Source of the DNA: Thiotrichaceae bacterium
GTDB lineage: Bacteria; Pseudomonadota; Gammaproteobacteria; Thiotrichales; Thiotrichaceae
NCBI GenBank assembly: GCA_026989145.1
Contig: JALSJU010000063.1
Span: forward strand, 1-62,113
DNA: 62,113 nucleotides
Reading direction: 5' to 3'
Shown: one piece after another, positions 51,537 to 60,872 of the stretch
Layout of the letters: every line of letters begins with the position of its first letter
Numbering within the stretch: position 1 is the stretch's first letter
The notes under the pieces: model-generated
The model's input: only the letters and a program-made list of their open reading frames with translations
Database searches by the model: none
What the model was told of the DNA's origin: nothing
Translations under genes and position numbers: made by a program

Positions 51537-53278
51537 TGAGTGGCAATAATGAACAAACTATATCGCGTCATTGGTCAGGCTTTCGCTGGATTTGGTGGTT
51601 AATTACTATCATTTTAGCACTCGTATTGTTGGTAATGTGGGCGTTGGGCTATGGCCCTAATGGTAAGTCTTGCCAAATACCCGAAAAAGTCAGAACGGTT
51701 GAAAAACTAATAACAGCACCTGATACAGCAGCGCCATTAATAACATTGAAAGATAACTCTGTTGTGAAAGTATTAGTAGGTGAAACTTATCAAGAAGCAG
51801 GTGCTACAGCAGTAGATGGTGTTGATGGGGCTTTGACTGTAACGACTACGGGTTCTGTTGATGTGAATACTCCAGGCGAATATGAAATAACCTACTCGGT
51901 AACAGATGCTGCAGGTAATTCTACAACTGAAGTTCGTAAGGTCATTGTTGAAGCTAAAGATACCGAAGTGCCAGAAATTACCTTGGTGAATGAAGATGTG
52001 GTTTATGTTAAGACTGGTGATCTTTATGTTGATGAAGGTGCTGTTGCTACTGATATACCCGATGGTGAGCTGAGAGTTGTTACTGAAGGAATGGTTGATA
52101 CTAGTAAAGCAGGAGAATATGTCGTTACTTATTCGGCAACTGATAAGGCAGGGAATAAGTCGTCAAAATCTCGAAAAGTGATCGTTACTGATCCTGATTC
52201 TGCAGCTCCAGTGCTTAGCCTTAATGGTGAGTCTGTTGTTAACTTGCCTGTAGGTGGTGCATATGAAGAAGAGGGCGCCAAAGCGGTCGATCAAGTTGAC
52301 GGAGAACTTAAAGTAACGGATGTAACAGGTAGTGTCGATTCTGATAAGCCTGGTGAATATTATATCACTTATCGTGTTGCTGACAGCGTAGGTAATAAAG
52401 CTGAAATAACGCGTAAAGTCATAGTTACTGCACCAGATAAAGTTGCGCCTAAGATTAGCTTAAAAGGGGATATTCTCGTATCTTTGAAAACTGGCGAAAG
52501 TTATACCGAGCTAGGAGCAACGGCAGTTGATAAAGAAGATGGGGAGGTAAGTGTTACAGCAACCGGTAGTGTTGATATTAACTCTGCAGGCGAATATATC
52601 ATTACTTATACGGCTACGGACAAAGCGGGAAATACGGCAACTGAAACACGTAAAGTTATAGTTGCTACAACTGATAAAGAAGCGCCGCAGATCTCATTAA
52701 AAGGAGATAACTCTATGTCTTTGAGAGCAGGCGAAAGTTATACCGAGCTAGGAGCAACGGCAGTTGATAAAGAAGATGGGGAGGTAAGTGTTACAGCAAC
52801 CGGTAGTGTTGATGTTAACTCTGCAGGTGAGTATGTCATTACTTATACGGCCACAGATAAAGCGGGAAATACGGCAACTGAAACTCGCAAAGTAATAGTT
52901 TCTAAAGCTGAAGTAGTAGAGTCGGAGGTAAACCCGGAGCCTGCTAATGCTGTAACTACGCCTATTCCAAAAGCAAAAGTATACTTTGCTTATGATAAAG
53001 CGAATAACCCGAGAGACAATGATGGTTCTTTTGCTGAGGTCTTGTCATATATGAAGGCGAATAGTAGTGCTACTGCTACAATTTATGGTTTTCACGACCC
53101 CAGCGGTGACCGAAACTACAATCGTGGTCTTGCTAACCGCCGTGCTGAGACTGTTTCATTGGTTATGATGGCCGCAGGTATTCAGAGCACACGACTCAAA
53201 ATAAAGAAACCTGTAGAAACCACGGGAACGGGTGAGCCTAGTGAAGCACGCCGAGTAGAGATAGATGTTAAAAACTAG
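51536..53278 (+). CDS. Membrane-anchored OmpA-domain protein with five Ig-like (DUF5011) repeats
   Basis: 580 residues. An N-terminal membrane anchor ('WWLITIILALVLLVMWALGYG') lacks a cleavage site. Five Ig-like repeats of about 79 residues follow, e.g. 'DGEVSVTATGSVDINSAGEYIITYTATDKAGNTATETRKVIV'; repeats 4 and 5 are almost identical in DNA. The C-terminal OmpA domain (about 478-580) has 'VYFAYDKANNP', 'ATIYGFHDPSGDRNYNRGLANRRAETVSLVMMAAGI' and 'SEARRVEIDV'; the Asp and Arg that hold peptidoglycan diaminopimelate are conserved. It would tie the inner membrane to peptidoglycan. Translated after the coiled-coil/HhH gene. Confidence 0.88.
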   Translation: MSGNNEQTISRHWSGFRWIWWLITIILALVLLVMWALGYGPNGKSCQIPEKVRTVEKLITAPDTAAPLITLKDNSVVKVLVGETYQEAGATAVDGVDGALTVTTTGSVDVNTPGEYEITYSVTDAAGNSTTEVRKVIVEAKDTEVPEITLVNEDVVYVKTGDLYVDEGAVATDIPDGELRVVTEGMVDTSKAGEYVVTYSATDKAGNKSSKSRKVIVTDPDSAAPVLSLNGESVVNLPVGGAYEEEGAKAVDQVDGELKVTDVTGSVDSDKPGEYYITYRVADSVGNKAEITRKVIVTAPDKVAPKISLKGDILVSLKTGESYTELGATAVDKEDGEVSVTATGSVDINSAGEYIITYTATDKAGNTATETRKVIVATTDKEAPQISLKGDNSMSLRAGESYTELGATAVDKEDGEVSVTATGSVDVNSAGEYVITYTATDKAGNTATETRKVIVSKAEVVESEVNPEPANAVTTPIPKAKVYFAYDKANNPRDNDGSFAEVLSYMKANSSATATIYGFHDPSGDRNYNRGLANRRAETVSLVMMAAGIQSTRLKIKKPVETTGTGEPSEARRVEIDVKN

Positions 53279-53280
53279 CT

Positions 53281-53545
53281 TAAGGATCTCTGAATAACCT
53301 GCTGGGTTCTGGCAAGATTCATAATTAAGTTTGAAAATGGCAACTCTCGAGTTGCCATTTTTATGTTTTTTGAAATCATACCCGTGGTGGAGGATAAGTT
53401 GCTGACTCGTGCTATAAGCCTCTCATTTATTATATTGGTTGGTAAGGTGCCTTTGAATAATCGAGCTGGATTCTGTCAACGCCTGCTAGGGTTTAATGCC
53501 TTGTAAGCTCGCAGAATCTAACTAGGTTATTCAGAGTCTCCTGAG
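53281..53545. repeat. Repeat pair: 'AGGTTRTTCARRGATTCC', copies 2 (inverted) and 3 (direct)
   Basis: CTTAAGGATCTCTGAATAACCTGCTGGGTTCTGGCAAGATT (from about 53279) is the inverse of copy 1 at 21847-21886, and AGAATCTAACTAGGTTATTCAGAGTCTCCTGA (53513-53544) is a direct copy. The two arms thus bracket the 275-nt gap between the OmpA-type gene and the Mth938-like gene, with a terminator inside. No gene is seen. Confidence 0.65.
53334..53362 (+). terminator. Rho-independent terminator after the coiled-coil/OmpA operon
   Basis: AATGGCAACTC (53336-53346) and GAGTTGCCATT (53349-53359) are perfectly complementary, and TTTTTA follows. The innermost pairs must open to form a loop. Confidence 0.85.
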
Positions 53546-53553
53546 TCACGTCG

Positions 53554-53925
53554 CTATGAGATAAAAAATCCAGCTACAACATTACGCCCTTCTGCCATAA
53601 TAATATTAAAGGTGCGGCAAGCTGCTTGTGTATCCATGATTTCAAAGCCGATTTTCTCTTGTGTTAAGCGTCTTAATATTTCTGCTGGCGGGAAAATTTG
53701 TTTAGCACCTGTCCCTAGAATGATGACTTCGGGCTTTAAGGTATAAAAAGAATCAAGATGCTCTGCTTCTAACTCGGCTAATATCTCAGGTTGCCAATCA
53801 TCAATAATGTGCATTGGTGAGAGTAAAACAGAGCGCTCAAAGAGTCTCCCATTAATATAAATACCCTGCGCATCATAGCCAGTTATTTTAAATTGAGCAT
53901 CATTGTGATCTTCAGCAAACTTCAT
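53554..53925 (-). CDS. Mth938-like domain protein
   Basis: 123 residues of the Mth938/COG3737 family (NDUFAF3-related): 'ITGYDAQGIYINGRLFERSVLLSPMHIIDDW', 'EVIILGTGAKQIFPP', 'IGFEIMDTQAACRTFNIIMAEGRNVVAGFF'. The relatives are small globular proteins often beside secretion or respiratory genes; the biochemical role in bacteria is not known. Divergent from hom, with 117 nt between the two start codons. Confidence 0.9.
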   Translation of the reverse strand: MKFAEDHNDAQFKITGYDAQGIYINGRLFERSVLLSPMHIIDDWQPEILAELEAEHLDSFYTLKPEVIILGTGAKQIFPPAEILRRLTQEKIGFEIMDTQAACRTFNIIMAEGRNVVAGFFIS

Positions 53926-54042
53926 GTTTTTTAGCTTATCAAGATTTCAATGCTTCATCATAGTGAATCACGATTGACAGTCAAGGTGTGTGTGTTAATG
54001 TTCGGCGTCTTATCATTAATTCGTATTTAGGCGTATATAAAA

Positions 54043-55353
54043 ATGAAACCTGTTAAAGTTGGCTTATTAGGCTTGGGCACTGTGGGCGGTGGTACGGCTA
54101 CAGTATTAAAAAGAAATGCAGAAGAAATAGCACGACGTGCAGGGCGTGGAATAGAGATTGATTTCATTGCAACCTTGGAGCCAGAGCGTGCGGTTGAACT
54201 GGGTGTTAAAGATATACGCCTGACGCAAGATGCCAATGAAGTGGTTAATGACCCTAATATTGATATTATTGTTGAACTAATTGGTGGCTATTCACCGGCT
54301 AAAGAATTGGTGCTACAAGCGATTGAAAACGGTAAGCACGTTGTTACTGCAAATAAAGCACTAATTGCTATTCATGGTGATGAAATTTTTGCAAAAGCAC
54401 AAGAAAAGGGTGTGGTGGTTGCTTTTGAAGCGGCTGTAGCGGGTGGAATTCCTATTATCAAAGCATTACGCGAAGGGCTTGCTGCAAACAGTGTGGAGTG
54501 GTTGGCAGGAATAATTAACGGTACGGGTAATTTCATCCTTAGTGAAATGCGCGAAAAAGGCAGAGACTTTGATGATGTACTTGCTGAGGCGCAAGCATTA
54601 GGTTATGCCGAAGCAGACCCAACTTTTGATGTGGAAGGAATAGATGCAGCACATAAACTAAGCATTCTGTCTTCAATTGCTTTTGGTGTTCCGTTACAGT
54701 TTGACAAAACCTATACTGAAGGTATTTCAAAAATCACGCAAGAAGATGTTGCTTATGCAGAAGAGCTGGGCTATAGGATCAAGCACCTGGGTGTTGCAAG
54801 AAGAACCGCTACGGGTATAGAGCAACGTGTACATCCTACATTGATTCCAAAAGGGCGTCTAATTGCCAACGTCAACGGTGTAATGAATGCAGTGCTGGTG
54901 AAAGGTGATGCGGTTGGTGCTACTCTGTATTATGGAGCAGGTGCGGGTGATGAAGCAACCGCATCGGCTGTGATTGCAGATATTATTGATGTGACGCGTA
55001 CGTTAACGACTGATCCTGAAAATCGTGTGCCACACCTTGCATTTCAACCGAGCGAACTTGCAGATACACCTATTGTGGGGATGGACTCTGTCGAAACGGC
55101 TTTCTACTTACGACTTTCGGCGAAGAATGAGGCAGGGGTACTTGCTGAAGTGACGCGTATTTTGGGTGATGAAAACATTAGTATTGAAGCATTCATCCAA
55201 AAAGAGTCAAAGCAAGCTGGGGAAAATGTCACTATTATATTGCTTACACACCGCGTTAACGAAGGTGATATGAATAAAGCACTCGCTCAAATTGAAGCTC
55301 TCTCTGTAATTCAAGGAGATGTGATGCGGATTAGAGTAGAAGAACTTAGCTAG
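54043..55353 (+). CDS. hom: Homoserine dehydrogenase
   Basis: NAD(P)H-dependent reduction of aspartate semialdehyde to homoserine, for threonine and methionine. It is 436 residues: Rossmann 'LLGLGTVGGGTATVL', 'VVTANKALIA', the active-site 'EAAVAGGIPIIKALREGLAANSVEWLAGIINGTGNFIL', 'GYAEADPTFDVEGIDAAHKLSILS', and a C-terminal ACT domain ('LSAKNEAGVLAEVTRILGDENISIEAFIQKE') for threonine feedback. thrC follows, 112 nt downstream, with a 'CACGAAA' repeat (55380-55410) in the gap. Confidence 0.97.
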   Translation: MKPVKVGLLGLGTVGGGTATVLKRNAEEIARRAGRGIEIDFIATLEPERAVELGVKDIRLTQDANEVVNDPNIDIIVELIGGYSPAKELVLQAIENGKHVVTANKALIAIHGDEIFAKAQEKGVVVAFEAAVAGGIPIIKALREGLAANSVEWLAGIINGTGNFILSEMREKGRDFDDVLAEAQALGYAEADPTFDVEGIDAAHKLSILSSIAFGVPLQFDKTYTEGISKITQEDVAYAEELGYRIKHLGVARRTATGIEQRVHPTLIPKGRLIANVNGVMNAVLVKGDAVGATLYYGAGAGDEATASAVIADIIDVTRTLTTDPENRVPHLAFQPSELADTPIVGMDSVETAFYLRLSAKNEAGVLAEVTRILGDENISIEAFIQKESKQAGENVTIILLTHRVNEGDMNKALAQIEALSVIQGDVMRIRVEELS

Positions 55354-55465
55354 AATAGGCTCTTAAGATAATTAAAAGACGTCTACGAAAAACACGAAAG
55401 TACACGAAAAAATATAAAGAACTTTTCATCTTTTTTGTGGACAAAAAAATTTTTAAGGTTTTAAA

Positions 55466-56947
55466 ATGAAATTTATTGAAACACGTGGTAACGATGGTGT
55501 AAGTCCAAAGTCAGTGAGCTTTTCAGAAGCGATTCTCGGCCCGATGTCATCGTTTGGGGGGATTTACTCACCTGAATCCTTGCCGAAACTAGGGCATGAT
55601 TTTTTAGCAGAACATCTTGATAAGGACTACCAAACCTTAGCACGGAGTATTTTAACGGCTTTTGAAATTGATATTAAAGATACGGTGATTGATGATGCTT
55701 TGGCATTGTATGAACAGTTTGATGATGCGACAAACCCTGCGCCTTTAGTAAAAGTTAAAGATGATCTATACGTCAGTGAGTTATGGCATGGTCCGACGCG
55801 TGCCTTTAAAGATATGGCGCTACAGCCCTTTGGTAAAGTGCTTTCATCCTTAGCTCAAGATAGAAATGAAGAATATTTGATCATGGCCGCAACCAGTGGT
55901 GATACCGGGCCAGCAGCTTTAGATACCTTTAAAAATCGTGAAAATGTACGTGTGGTATGCTTGTATCCAGATGGTGGTACATCTGATGTACAGCGTTTGC
56001 AAATGGTTACAGAGAGCGCAGCTAACTTAAAAGTAATCGGCATTCATGGTGACTTTGATGATGCGCAAAGCGCACTTAAAAACTTATTGGGGTCGGATAC
56101 CTTTAATGCCAAATTAAAAGAAAAAAACATTTCTTTGTCTGCTGCAAATTCAGTTAATTTCGGGCGTATTATTTTCCAGCTGATGTATCACATACACAGC
56201 TATCTTGAGCTGGTTAGGCAGGATGCAATTAGCTTGGGCGATAAGATTTATTTGGATGTTCCAAGCGGTAACTTTGGTAATGCCTTGGGGGGGTATTACG
56301 CAATGAAAATGGGTTTGCCGGTTGAAAAAATTCTCATTGCATCTAATCGTAACAATGTGTTAACAGATTTTATCAACAAGGGCGTTTACGATATTAGCAA
56401 CGCTTCGGTAATAGCGACAACATCACCTGCGATGGATATTTTAAAATCATCTAATGTGGAGCGAATTTTATTTGATTTATTTGGCACTGAACGGACCAAA
56501 GAATTGATGCAAGCATTGGATAATGAAAAGAAATACACTTTAACTCAGAGCGAGCTAGAACAAATTCAACAGGTTTTTATGGCTGATTACTGTACCGATG
56601 ACGAAGGTAAAGAATACATCCAAAGTGCTTTTAATCAAGGTTACTTGATGGATCCGCATACCGCTACCTGCTTTAAAGCTTATGATAGCTGTCGTGATAA
56701 ACCCTTAAAAACGATAGTTTACTCTACTGCCGAATGGACAAAGTTTTCCCCCACTATTGCGAATGCTTTAACAGGTGAAACAGATAGTAGCGATATTGAT
56801 GCATTGCAAAAAATTGCAGAAAAAGCAAATATCGAAATTCCTGATTCAATCAGTGACCTGTTTCGTAAGGAAATTACTCAGAATTCGGTGATTGATAAGG
56901 CTAATATCGAAACAGAAATTCTTGCTTTTTTAGAGGCTAAATCTTAA
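55466..56947 (+). CDS. thrC: Threonine synthase
   Basis: PLP enzyme that makes threonine from O-phosphohomoserine; 493 residues, somewhat long for the family but ending normally. 'KFIETRGNDGVSPKSVSFSEAILGPMSSFGGIYSPESLP' is the conserved N-terminus, and the PLP-binding Lys lies in 'GPTRAFKDMALQPFG'. 'AATSGDTGPAAL' and 'VPSGNFGNALGGYYAMKMGLPV' line the PLP phosphate. It works next to hom. The nitrilase gene starts 3 nt after it. Confidence 0.96.
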   Translation: MKFIETRGNDGVSPKSVSFSEAILGPMSSFGGIYSPESLPKLGHDFLAEHLDKDYQTLARSILTAFEIDIKDTVIDDALALYEQFDDATNPAPLVKVKDDLYVSELWHGPTRAFKDMALQPFGKVLSSLAQDRNEEYLIMAATSGDTGPAALDTFKNRENVRVVCLYPDGGTSDVQRLQMVTESAANLKVIGIHGDFDDAQSALKNLLGSDTFNAKLKEKNISLSAANSVNFGRIIFQLMYHIHSYLELVRQDAISLGDKIYLDVPSGNFGNALGGYYAMKMGLPVEKILIASNRNNVLTDFINKGVYDISNASVIATTSPAMDILKSSNVERILFDLFGTERTKELMQALDNEKKYTLTQSELEQIQQVFMADYCTDDEGKEYIQSAFNQGYLMDPHTATCFKAYDSCRDKPLKTIVYSTAEWTKFSPTIANALTGETDSSDIDALQKIAEKANIEIPDSISDLFRKEITQNSVIDKANIETEILAFLEAKS

Positions 56948-56950
56948 AAC

Positions 56951-57793
56951 GTGAGCAAAATAGCCGCCATACAAATGGCATCGGGCCCACAGATAAAAGC
57001 TAACTTAATGGAAGCAGTGCGGTTAATTCGTGAGGCAGCAAAAAAGGGCGCTCAACTAGTGGTGCTTCCTGAAAGCTTTGCATTGATGGCAATGCAAGAA
57101 TCAGAAAATATTGAATTGGCTGAAGTACAAGGGCAAGGCACCATCCAAGATGTGATCAAGCAGTGCGCAATTGATAATAATATGTGGATTGTGGCAGGCT
57201 CAATCCCGCTTAAAGCAGAAACTGTCGGTGATGCACGGCGTGCGAGTGCTGCGTCTTTAATGTTTAATAATCAGGGTGAAATCGTTGCACGCTATAATAA
57301 AATCCACCTGTTTGATGTAGAGCTAGACGGCGATAGCTCCGCAGATAAACAAAGCAAAAAAGAAATCTATAAAGAAAGTGATACCTTTAAGGCGGGGGAT
57401 AAGGTTGTGGTGGTCGATACGCCCTTTGGTAAGATAGGTATGTCTATTTGTTATGACTTGCGCTTTCCTTCGTTGTATCGTGAAATGGTCAAGCAAGGCG
57501 CTGAGATTTTTTTAATTCCTTCAGCCTTTACTAAAACCACCGGTAAAATTCATTGGGAGCCTTTAATTAAAGCGCGCGCGATTGAAAACCAATGTTATGT
57601 AATCGCGCCCGCACAGGGCGGTTACCATGTAAATGGTCGGCATACCTATGGGCATAGCATGATGGTTGATTATTTAGGCCAAGTACATGGTATGCGCTTA
57701 AAAGGCTCGGGTATTATCACTATGAATATTGATCTTAAAGCACAGCAAAAAGTCCGCAAAAGTTTCCCTGTACTACAGCATACTAAATTATAA
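56951..57793 (+). CDS. Carbon-nitrogen hydrolase (Nit family, deaminated glutathione amidase-like)
   Basis: 280 residues from a GTG start. The nitrilase-superfamily triad is present: Glu in 'VVLPESFALM', Lys in 'ARYNKIHLFDVEL', Cys in 'GMSICYDLRFPSLYREM'. Members next to tldD in gammaproteobacteria are of the Nit1/YbeM group, which removes ammonia from deaminated glutathione; the substrate is inferred from family and context only. Translation follows thrC closely (3 nt); tldD comes 40 nt later. Confidence 0.9.
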   Translation: MSKIAAIQMASGPQIKANLMEAVRLIREAAKKGAQLVVLPESFALMAMQESENIELAEVQGQGTIQDVIKQCAIDNNMWIVAGSIPLKAETVGDARRASAASLMFNNQGEIVARYNKIHLFDVELDGDSSADKQSKKEIYKESDTFKAGDKVVVVDTPFGKIGMSICYDLRFPSLYREMVKQGAEIFLIPSAFTKTTGKIHWEPLIKARAIENQCYVIAPAQGGYHVNGRHTYGHSMMVDYLGQVHGMRLKGSGIITMNIDLKAQQKVRKSFPVLQHTKL

Positions 57794-57833
57794 ATAACGA
57801 CTTTCTTTGTCGTCAACTGAGCAACATTACACA

Positions 57834-59288
57834 ATGAATCCATCTCACTTTCAACAAGTAGAACAACAGTTACTTGAACCTGCTGGCCTTAATATTTCAG
57901 ACCTTGAAAAGATATTTGCGCATTTAAAAGGGGCTGATTTAGCTGATTTATATTTTCAATCAAATCGTTTTGAATCGTGGGGCTTAGAAGATGGCATTAT
58001 CAAAAATGGCACTTATAGCATAGAGCAGGGTGTTGGTGTGCGCATGGTCATCGGTGAGCAAACAGGTTTTTCTTACTCAGATGAAATCTCTTTCGATGCG
58101 CTGACTGCCTCTGCAAAAGCAGCTGCAGGGATTGGTAAAGCAGGCCAAACCGGTCGGATTCAGGCATGGCAAGCGAAAGATGCACAAAAAATGAAAGCGT
58201 TGTATCAGATGGATAATCCATTAGCAGCGATGTCGGAAGATGAAAAAATTGCTTTATTAAACCTCGCTGATAAAGAGGCAAGGTCGGCAAGCCCTCATGT
58301 GCAACAAGTGATTGCTAATATTGCTGGTGTGTATGAGCATATTTTAATTGCTGATAATGAAGGAAATTTAAACGCAGATATTCGCCCCTTAGTGCGTATG
58401 AATATTACCGTAGTTGTGGAAAAAGACGGGAAACGTGAATCAGCAGGAACTGGAGGCGGTGGACGTTTTGGGTTTGATTATTTTACCCAAGCCGATCGAG
58501 TCAGGGAGTATGCGCAAGAAGCGGTACGCTTGGCATTGGTAAACTTAGATGCAGTTGCTGCCCCTGCAGGAAGTCAAACGGTTGTATTAGGGTCGGGCTG
58601 GCCTGGTGTTTTGTTACATGAAGCCATCGGGCATGGTTTAGAAGGTGACTTTAACCGTAAAGGCACATCAGCTTTTAGTGGGCGTGTGGGTGAGAAGGTA
58701 GCTTCTAACGGCGTAACGGTGGTTGATGATGGAACCCTTGAAAACCGTCGAGGTTCTTTAAATATTGATGATGAAGGAACACCAACCAACTGCACCACAT
58801 TGATCGAAGATGGTGTTTTAAAAGGCTATATGCAGGATAAGCTCAATGCGAGGTTAATGGGTGAGCAATCTACTGGTAACGGCCGTCGTGAATCGTATGC
58901 GCATTTACCGATGCCTCGCATGACGAATACTTACATGTTGGCAGGTAAAGAAGATCCGCAAGAAATTATTGCTTCGGTAAAGAATGGCTTATATGCGGTT
59001 AATTTTGGTGGTGGGCAAGTTGATATTACTTCAGGAAAATTTGTGTTTTCTGCATCAGAGGCTTATTTAATAGAAAACGGTAAAGTCACCCGACCTGTTA
59101 AAGGTGCAACTCTAATTGGTAACGGTCCGGACGTGTTAACTAAAGTTAGTATGATTGGCAATGATTTGGCACTAGATAAAGGTGTTGGTGTGTGTGGTAA
59201 GGCGGGTCAAAGTGTGCCTGTGGGAGTTGGTCAGCCCACTTTGAAAATTGATGGTCTTACCGTAGGTGGAACGGAGGCACAATCATGA
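57834..59288 (+). CDS. tldD: Metalloprotease TldD
   Basis: TldD forms a heterodimeric zinc protease with PmbA/TldE that degrades unfolded peptides and matures microcin-like and gyrase-poison peptides. The ATG at 57834 ([28 protein letters not shown]) is taken; the track's TTG adds 9 non-conserved residues. 484 residues. The metal motif HExxxH is '[18 protein letters not shown]'. '[15 protein letters not shown]' and '[39 protein letters not shown]' are conserved. It overlaps pmbA by ATGA. Confidence 0.96.
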   Translation: MNPSHFQQVEQQLLEPAGLNISDLEKIFAHLKGADLADLYFQSNRFESWGLEDGIIKNGTYSIEQGVGVRMVIGEQTGFSYSDEISFDALTASAKAAAGIGKAGQTGRIQAWQAKDAQKMKALYQMDNPLAAMSEDEKIALLNLADKEARSASPHVQQVIANIAGVYEHILIADNEGNLNADIRPLVRMNITVVVEKDGKRESAGTGGGGRFGFDYFTQADRVREYAQEAVRLALVNLDAVAAPAGSQTVVLGSGWPGVLLHEAIGHGLEGDFNRKGTSAFSGRVGEKVASNGVTVVDDGTLENRRGSLNIDDEGTPTNCTTLIEDGVLKGYMQDKLNARLMGEQSTGNGRRESYAHLPMPRMTNTYMLAGKEDPQEIIASVKNGLYAVNFGGGQVDITSGKFVFSASEAYLIENGKVTRPVKGATLIGNGPDVLTKVSMIGNDLALDKGVGVCGKAGQSVPVGVGQPTLKIDGLTVGGTEAQS

Positions 59289-60631
59289 ATCTAAATGAAT
59301 TGAAAAAAACGGATGCAGAGCTCCGCGCACTATCGGAGACGGTTCTTAAGCTCTCTAAAAAGTACGGCGCATCAGATGCTGAATTAAGTTTAAACCGAGG
59401 TTCTGGTTTATCAGTTGAAATTCATCAAGAGAATATTGATAAGCTTGAGTATCATCGTGATCAAGGCCTCAGCCTTACCGTTTATATGGGGCAACAACAA
59501 GGCTCTGCAACGACAGGTGATTTGTCTACTCAAGCGATTGAAGATACCGTTAAGGCTGCTTGTAATATTGCAAAGTTCACTGGTGAGGATAAGTACACGG
59601 GGTTAGCTGATGCGCAGCTTATGGCGGGAGATATGGGTGATTTAGATCTTTATCACCCCTGGGATCTGAATGCTGAAAGTGCTATTCAAATAGCTACGGC
59701 TTGTGAGAAAGCGGCGATGAGTTATGATGATCGTATCATCAATTCTGATGGCGCGAGTATCAGTAGTTACAGTGGCTTATCCGTGATTGCAAACACGCAT
59801 GGGTTTATAGGTGTGACGCCTTCAAGTCGCCATAATCTAAGTTGCTCGGTTATTGCACAAGCGCCTAATACAACGGCGATGCAACGTGATTATTGGTATA
59901 CAACTAGTCGTCAGCATGAAGCACTGGATTCCCCTGAGCATGTTGGGGAAAAATCTGCTGAGTTAACCTTAAGTCGTTTAAATGGCCGACAAATAAACAC
60001 GCAGCAAGCAACGGTTCTTTATTCTCCTGAAATGGCGCGTAGTATTATTAGTCATTTTACCAGTTCAATTTCAGGTGGTTCACAATACCGTAAAACAACC
60101 TTTTTACTGGGGGCGAAAGGCGAAAAAGTTTTTCCTGATTTTATTCGTTTACATGAACAGCCTCACTTGATTTCAGGGTTTGGGAGCTGTTATTTTGATC
60201 GGGACGGCGTTGCTACAGTGGATAGAGATATTGTAGTAGATGGTGTGGTGCAAGATTATATTATGGGAAGTTATTCAGCGCGCCAGCTGGGCTTGAAAAC
60301 AACAGCAAATTCAGGTGGTACTCATAACTTGACCTTAGACTCAACCGGTCAGACTTTTGATGAGCTTTTAAAACTAATGGGTACGGGCTTGTTAGTGACT
60401 GAGTTAATCGGTAGCGGTATTAATGGAGTGACGGGCGACTATTCAAGAGGTGCGGCAGGTTTTTGGGTAGAAAATGGGAAGATCCAATTTCCTGTCGAAG
60501 AGATTACCATTGCTGGAAACTTAAAAGATATGTTTCAAAACATCATTGCGGTAGGAAATGATGTTGATCCTCGATCAGCGACACAAACAGGTTCTATTTT
60601 GATAGAGGGGATGATGGTAGCGGGTGAGTAG
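59285..60631 (+). CDS. pmbA: Metalloprotease subunit PmbA (TldE)
   Basis: PmbA/TldE is the non-metal partner of TldD. It is 448 residues; '[36 protein letters not shown]', '[39 protein letters not shown]', '[10 protein letters not shown]' and the end '[12 protein letters not shown]' fit. It lies next to tldD here (in E. coli the two genes are apart), so the pair is co-expressed through a 4-nt overlap. Confidence 0.96.
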   Translation: MNLNELKKTDAELRALSETVLKLSKKYGASDAELSLNRGSGLSVEIHQENIDKLEYHRDQGLSLTVYMGQQQGSATTGDLSTQAIEDTVKAACNIAKFTGEDKYTGLADAQLMAGDMGDLDLYHPWDLNAESAIQIATACEKAAMSYDDRIINSDGASISSYSGLSVIANTHGFIGVTPSSRHNLSCSVIAQAPNTTAMQRDYWYTTSRQHEALDSPEHVGEKSAELTLSRLNGRQINTQQATVLYSPEMARSIISHFTSSISGGSQYRKTTFLLGAKGEKVFPDFIRLHEQPHLISGFGSCYFDRDGVATVDRDIVVDGVVQDYIMGSYSARQLGLKTTANSGGTHNLTLDSTGQTFDELLKLMGTGLLVTELIGSGINGVTGDYSRGAAGFWVENGKIQFPVEEITIAGNLKDMFQNIIAVGNDVDPRSATQTGSILIEGMMVAGE

Positions 60632-60652
60632 ATCGTATTTGTTGAAAGCTCG

Positions 60653-60695
60653 CCCCTCTTATTAGCTGGCTAACCGCGTCAGCTAATAAGAGGGG
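60653..60695. repeat. Perfect 16-bp stem-loop
   Basis: CCCCTCTTATTAGCTG (60653-60668), loop GCTAACCGCGT, CAGCTAATAAGAGGGG (60680-60695). The right arm belongs to repeat copy B; the left arm has no counterpart in copy A, so the inverted duplication occurred at this locus or copy A lost it. It lies just after pmbA, but has no U tract of the right size. Confidence 0.8.
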
Positions 60696-60791
60696 TAAGG
60701 CTCTAGGGCGGCATCTCCGTTGTGTATTACTCATGAAGGCAATAAGCATTCATTTCAAAATACGACTAGGATATACTGCCCTAGAGACTTA
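60667..60791 (-). repeat. Dispersed intergenic repeat, copy B (uninterrupted)
   Basis: Inverse of 21466-21745 without the MITE: TAAGTCTCTAGGGCAGTATATCC...GGAGATGCCGCCCTAGAGCCTTACCCC. It carries the single CTAG that is the empty target site of the MITE. It lies in the 241-nt gap between pmbA and the convergent deacetylase gene. Confidence 0.85.
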
Positions 60792-60872
60792 CAGAATCTT
60801 ATGGGGCTTAATCAGGGTTACCTTAACTAGACTTTTATAAGCCTGAGCTTGTTGAATAGACTCTAATAATCC

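Noticed and set aside
52440-52910. Tandem DNA repeats as a CRISPR-like array
   Set aside because: They code in frame for Ig-like domains, the unit is 237 bp, and there are no short unique spacers.
60653-60695. Integron attC-like hairpin
   Set aside because: A perfect uninterrupted stem; no R box (RYYYAAC) pair with the extrahelical bases of attC, and no cassette genes or integrase nearby.
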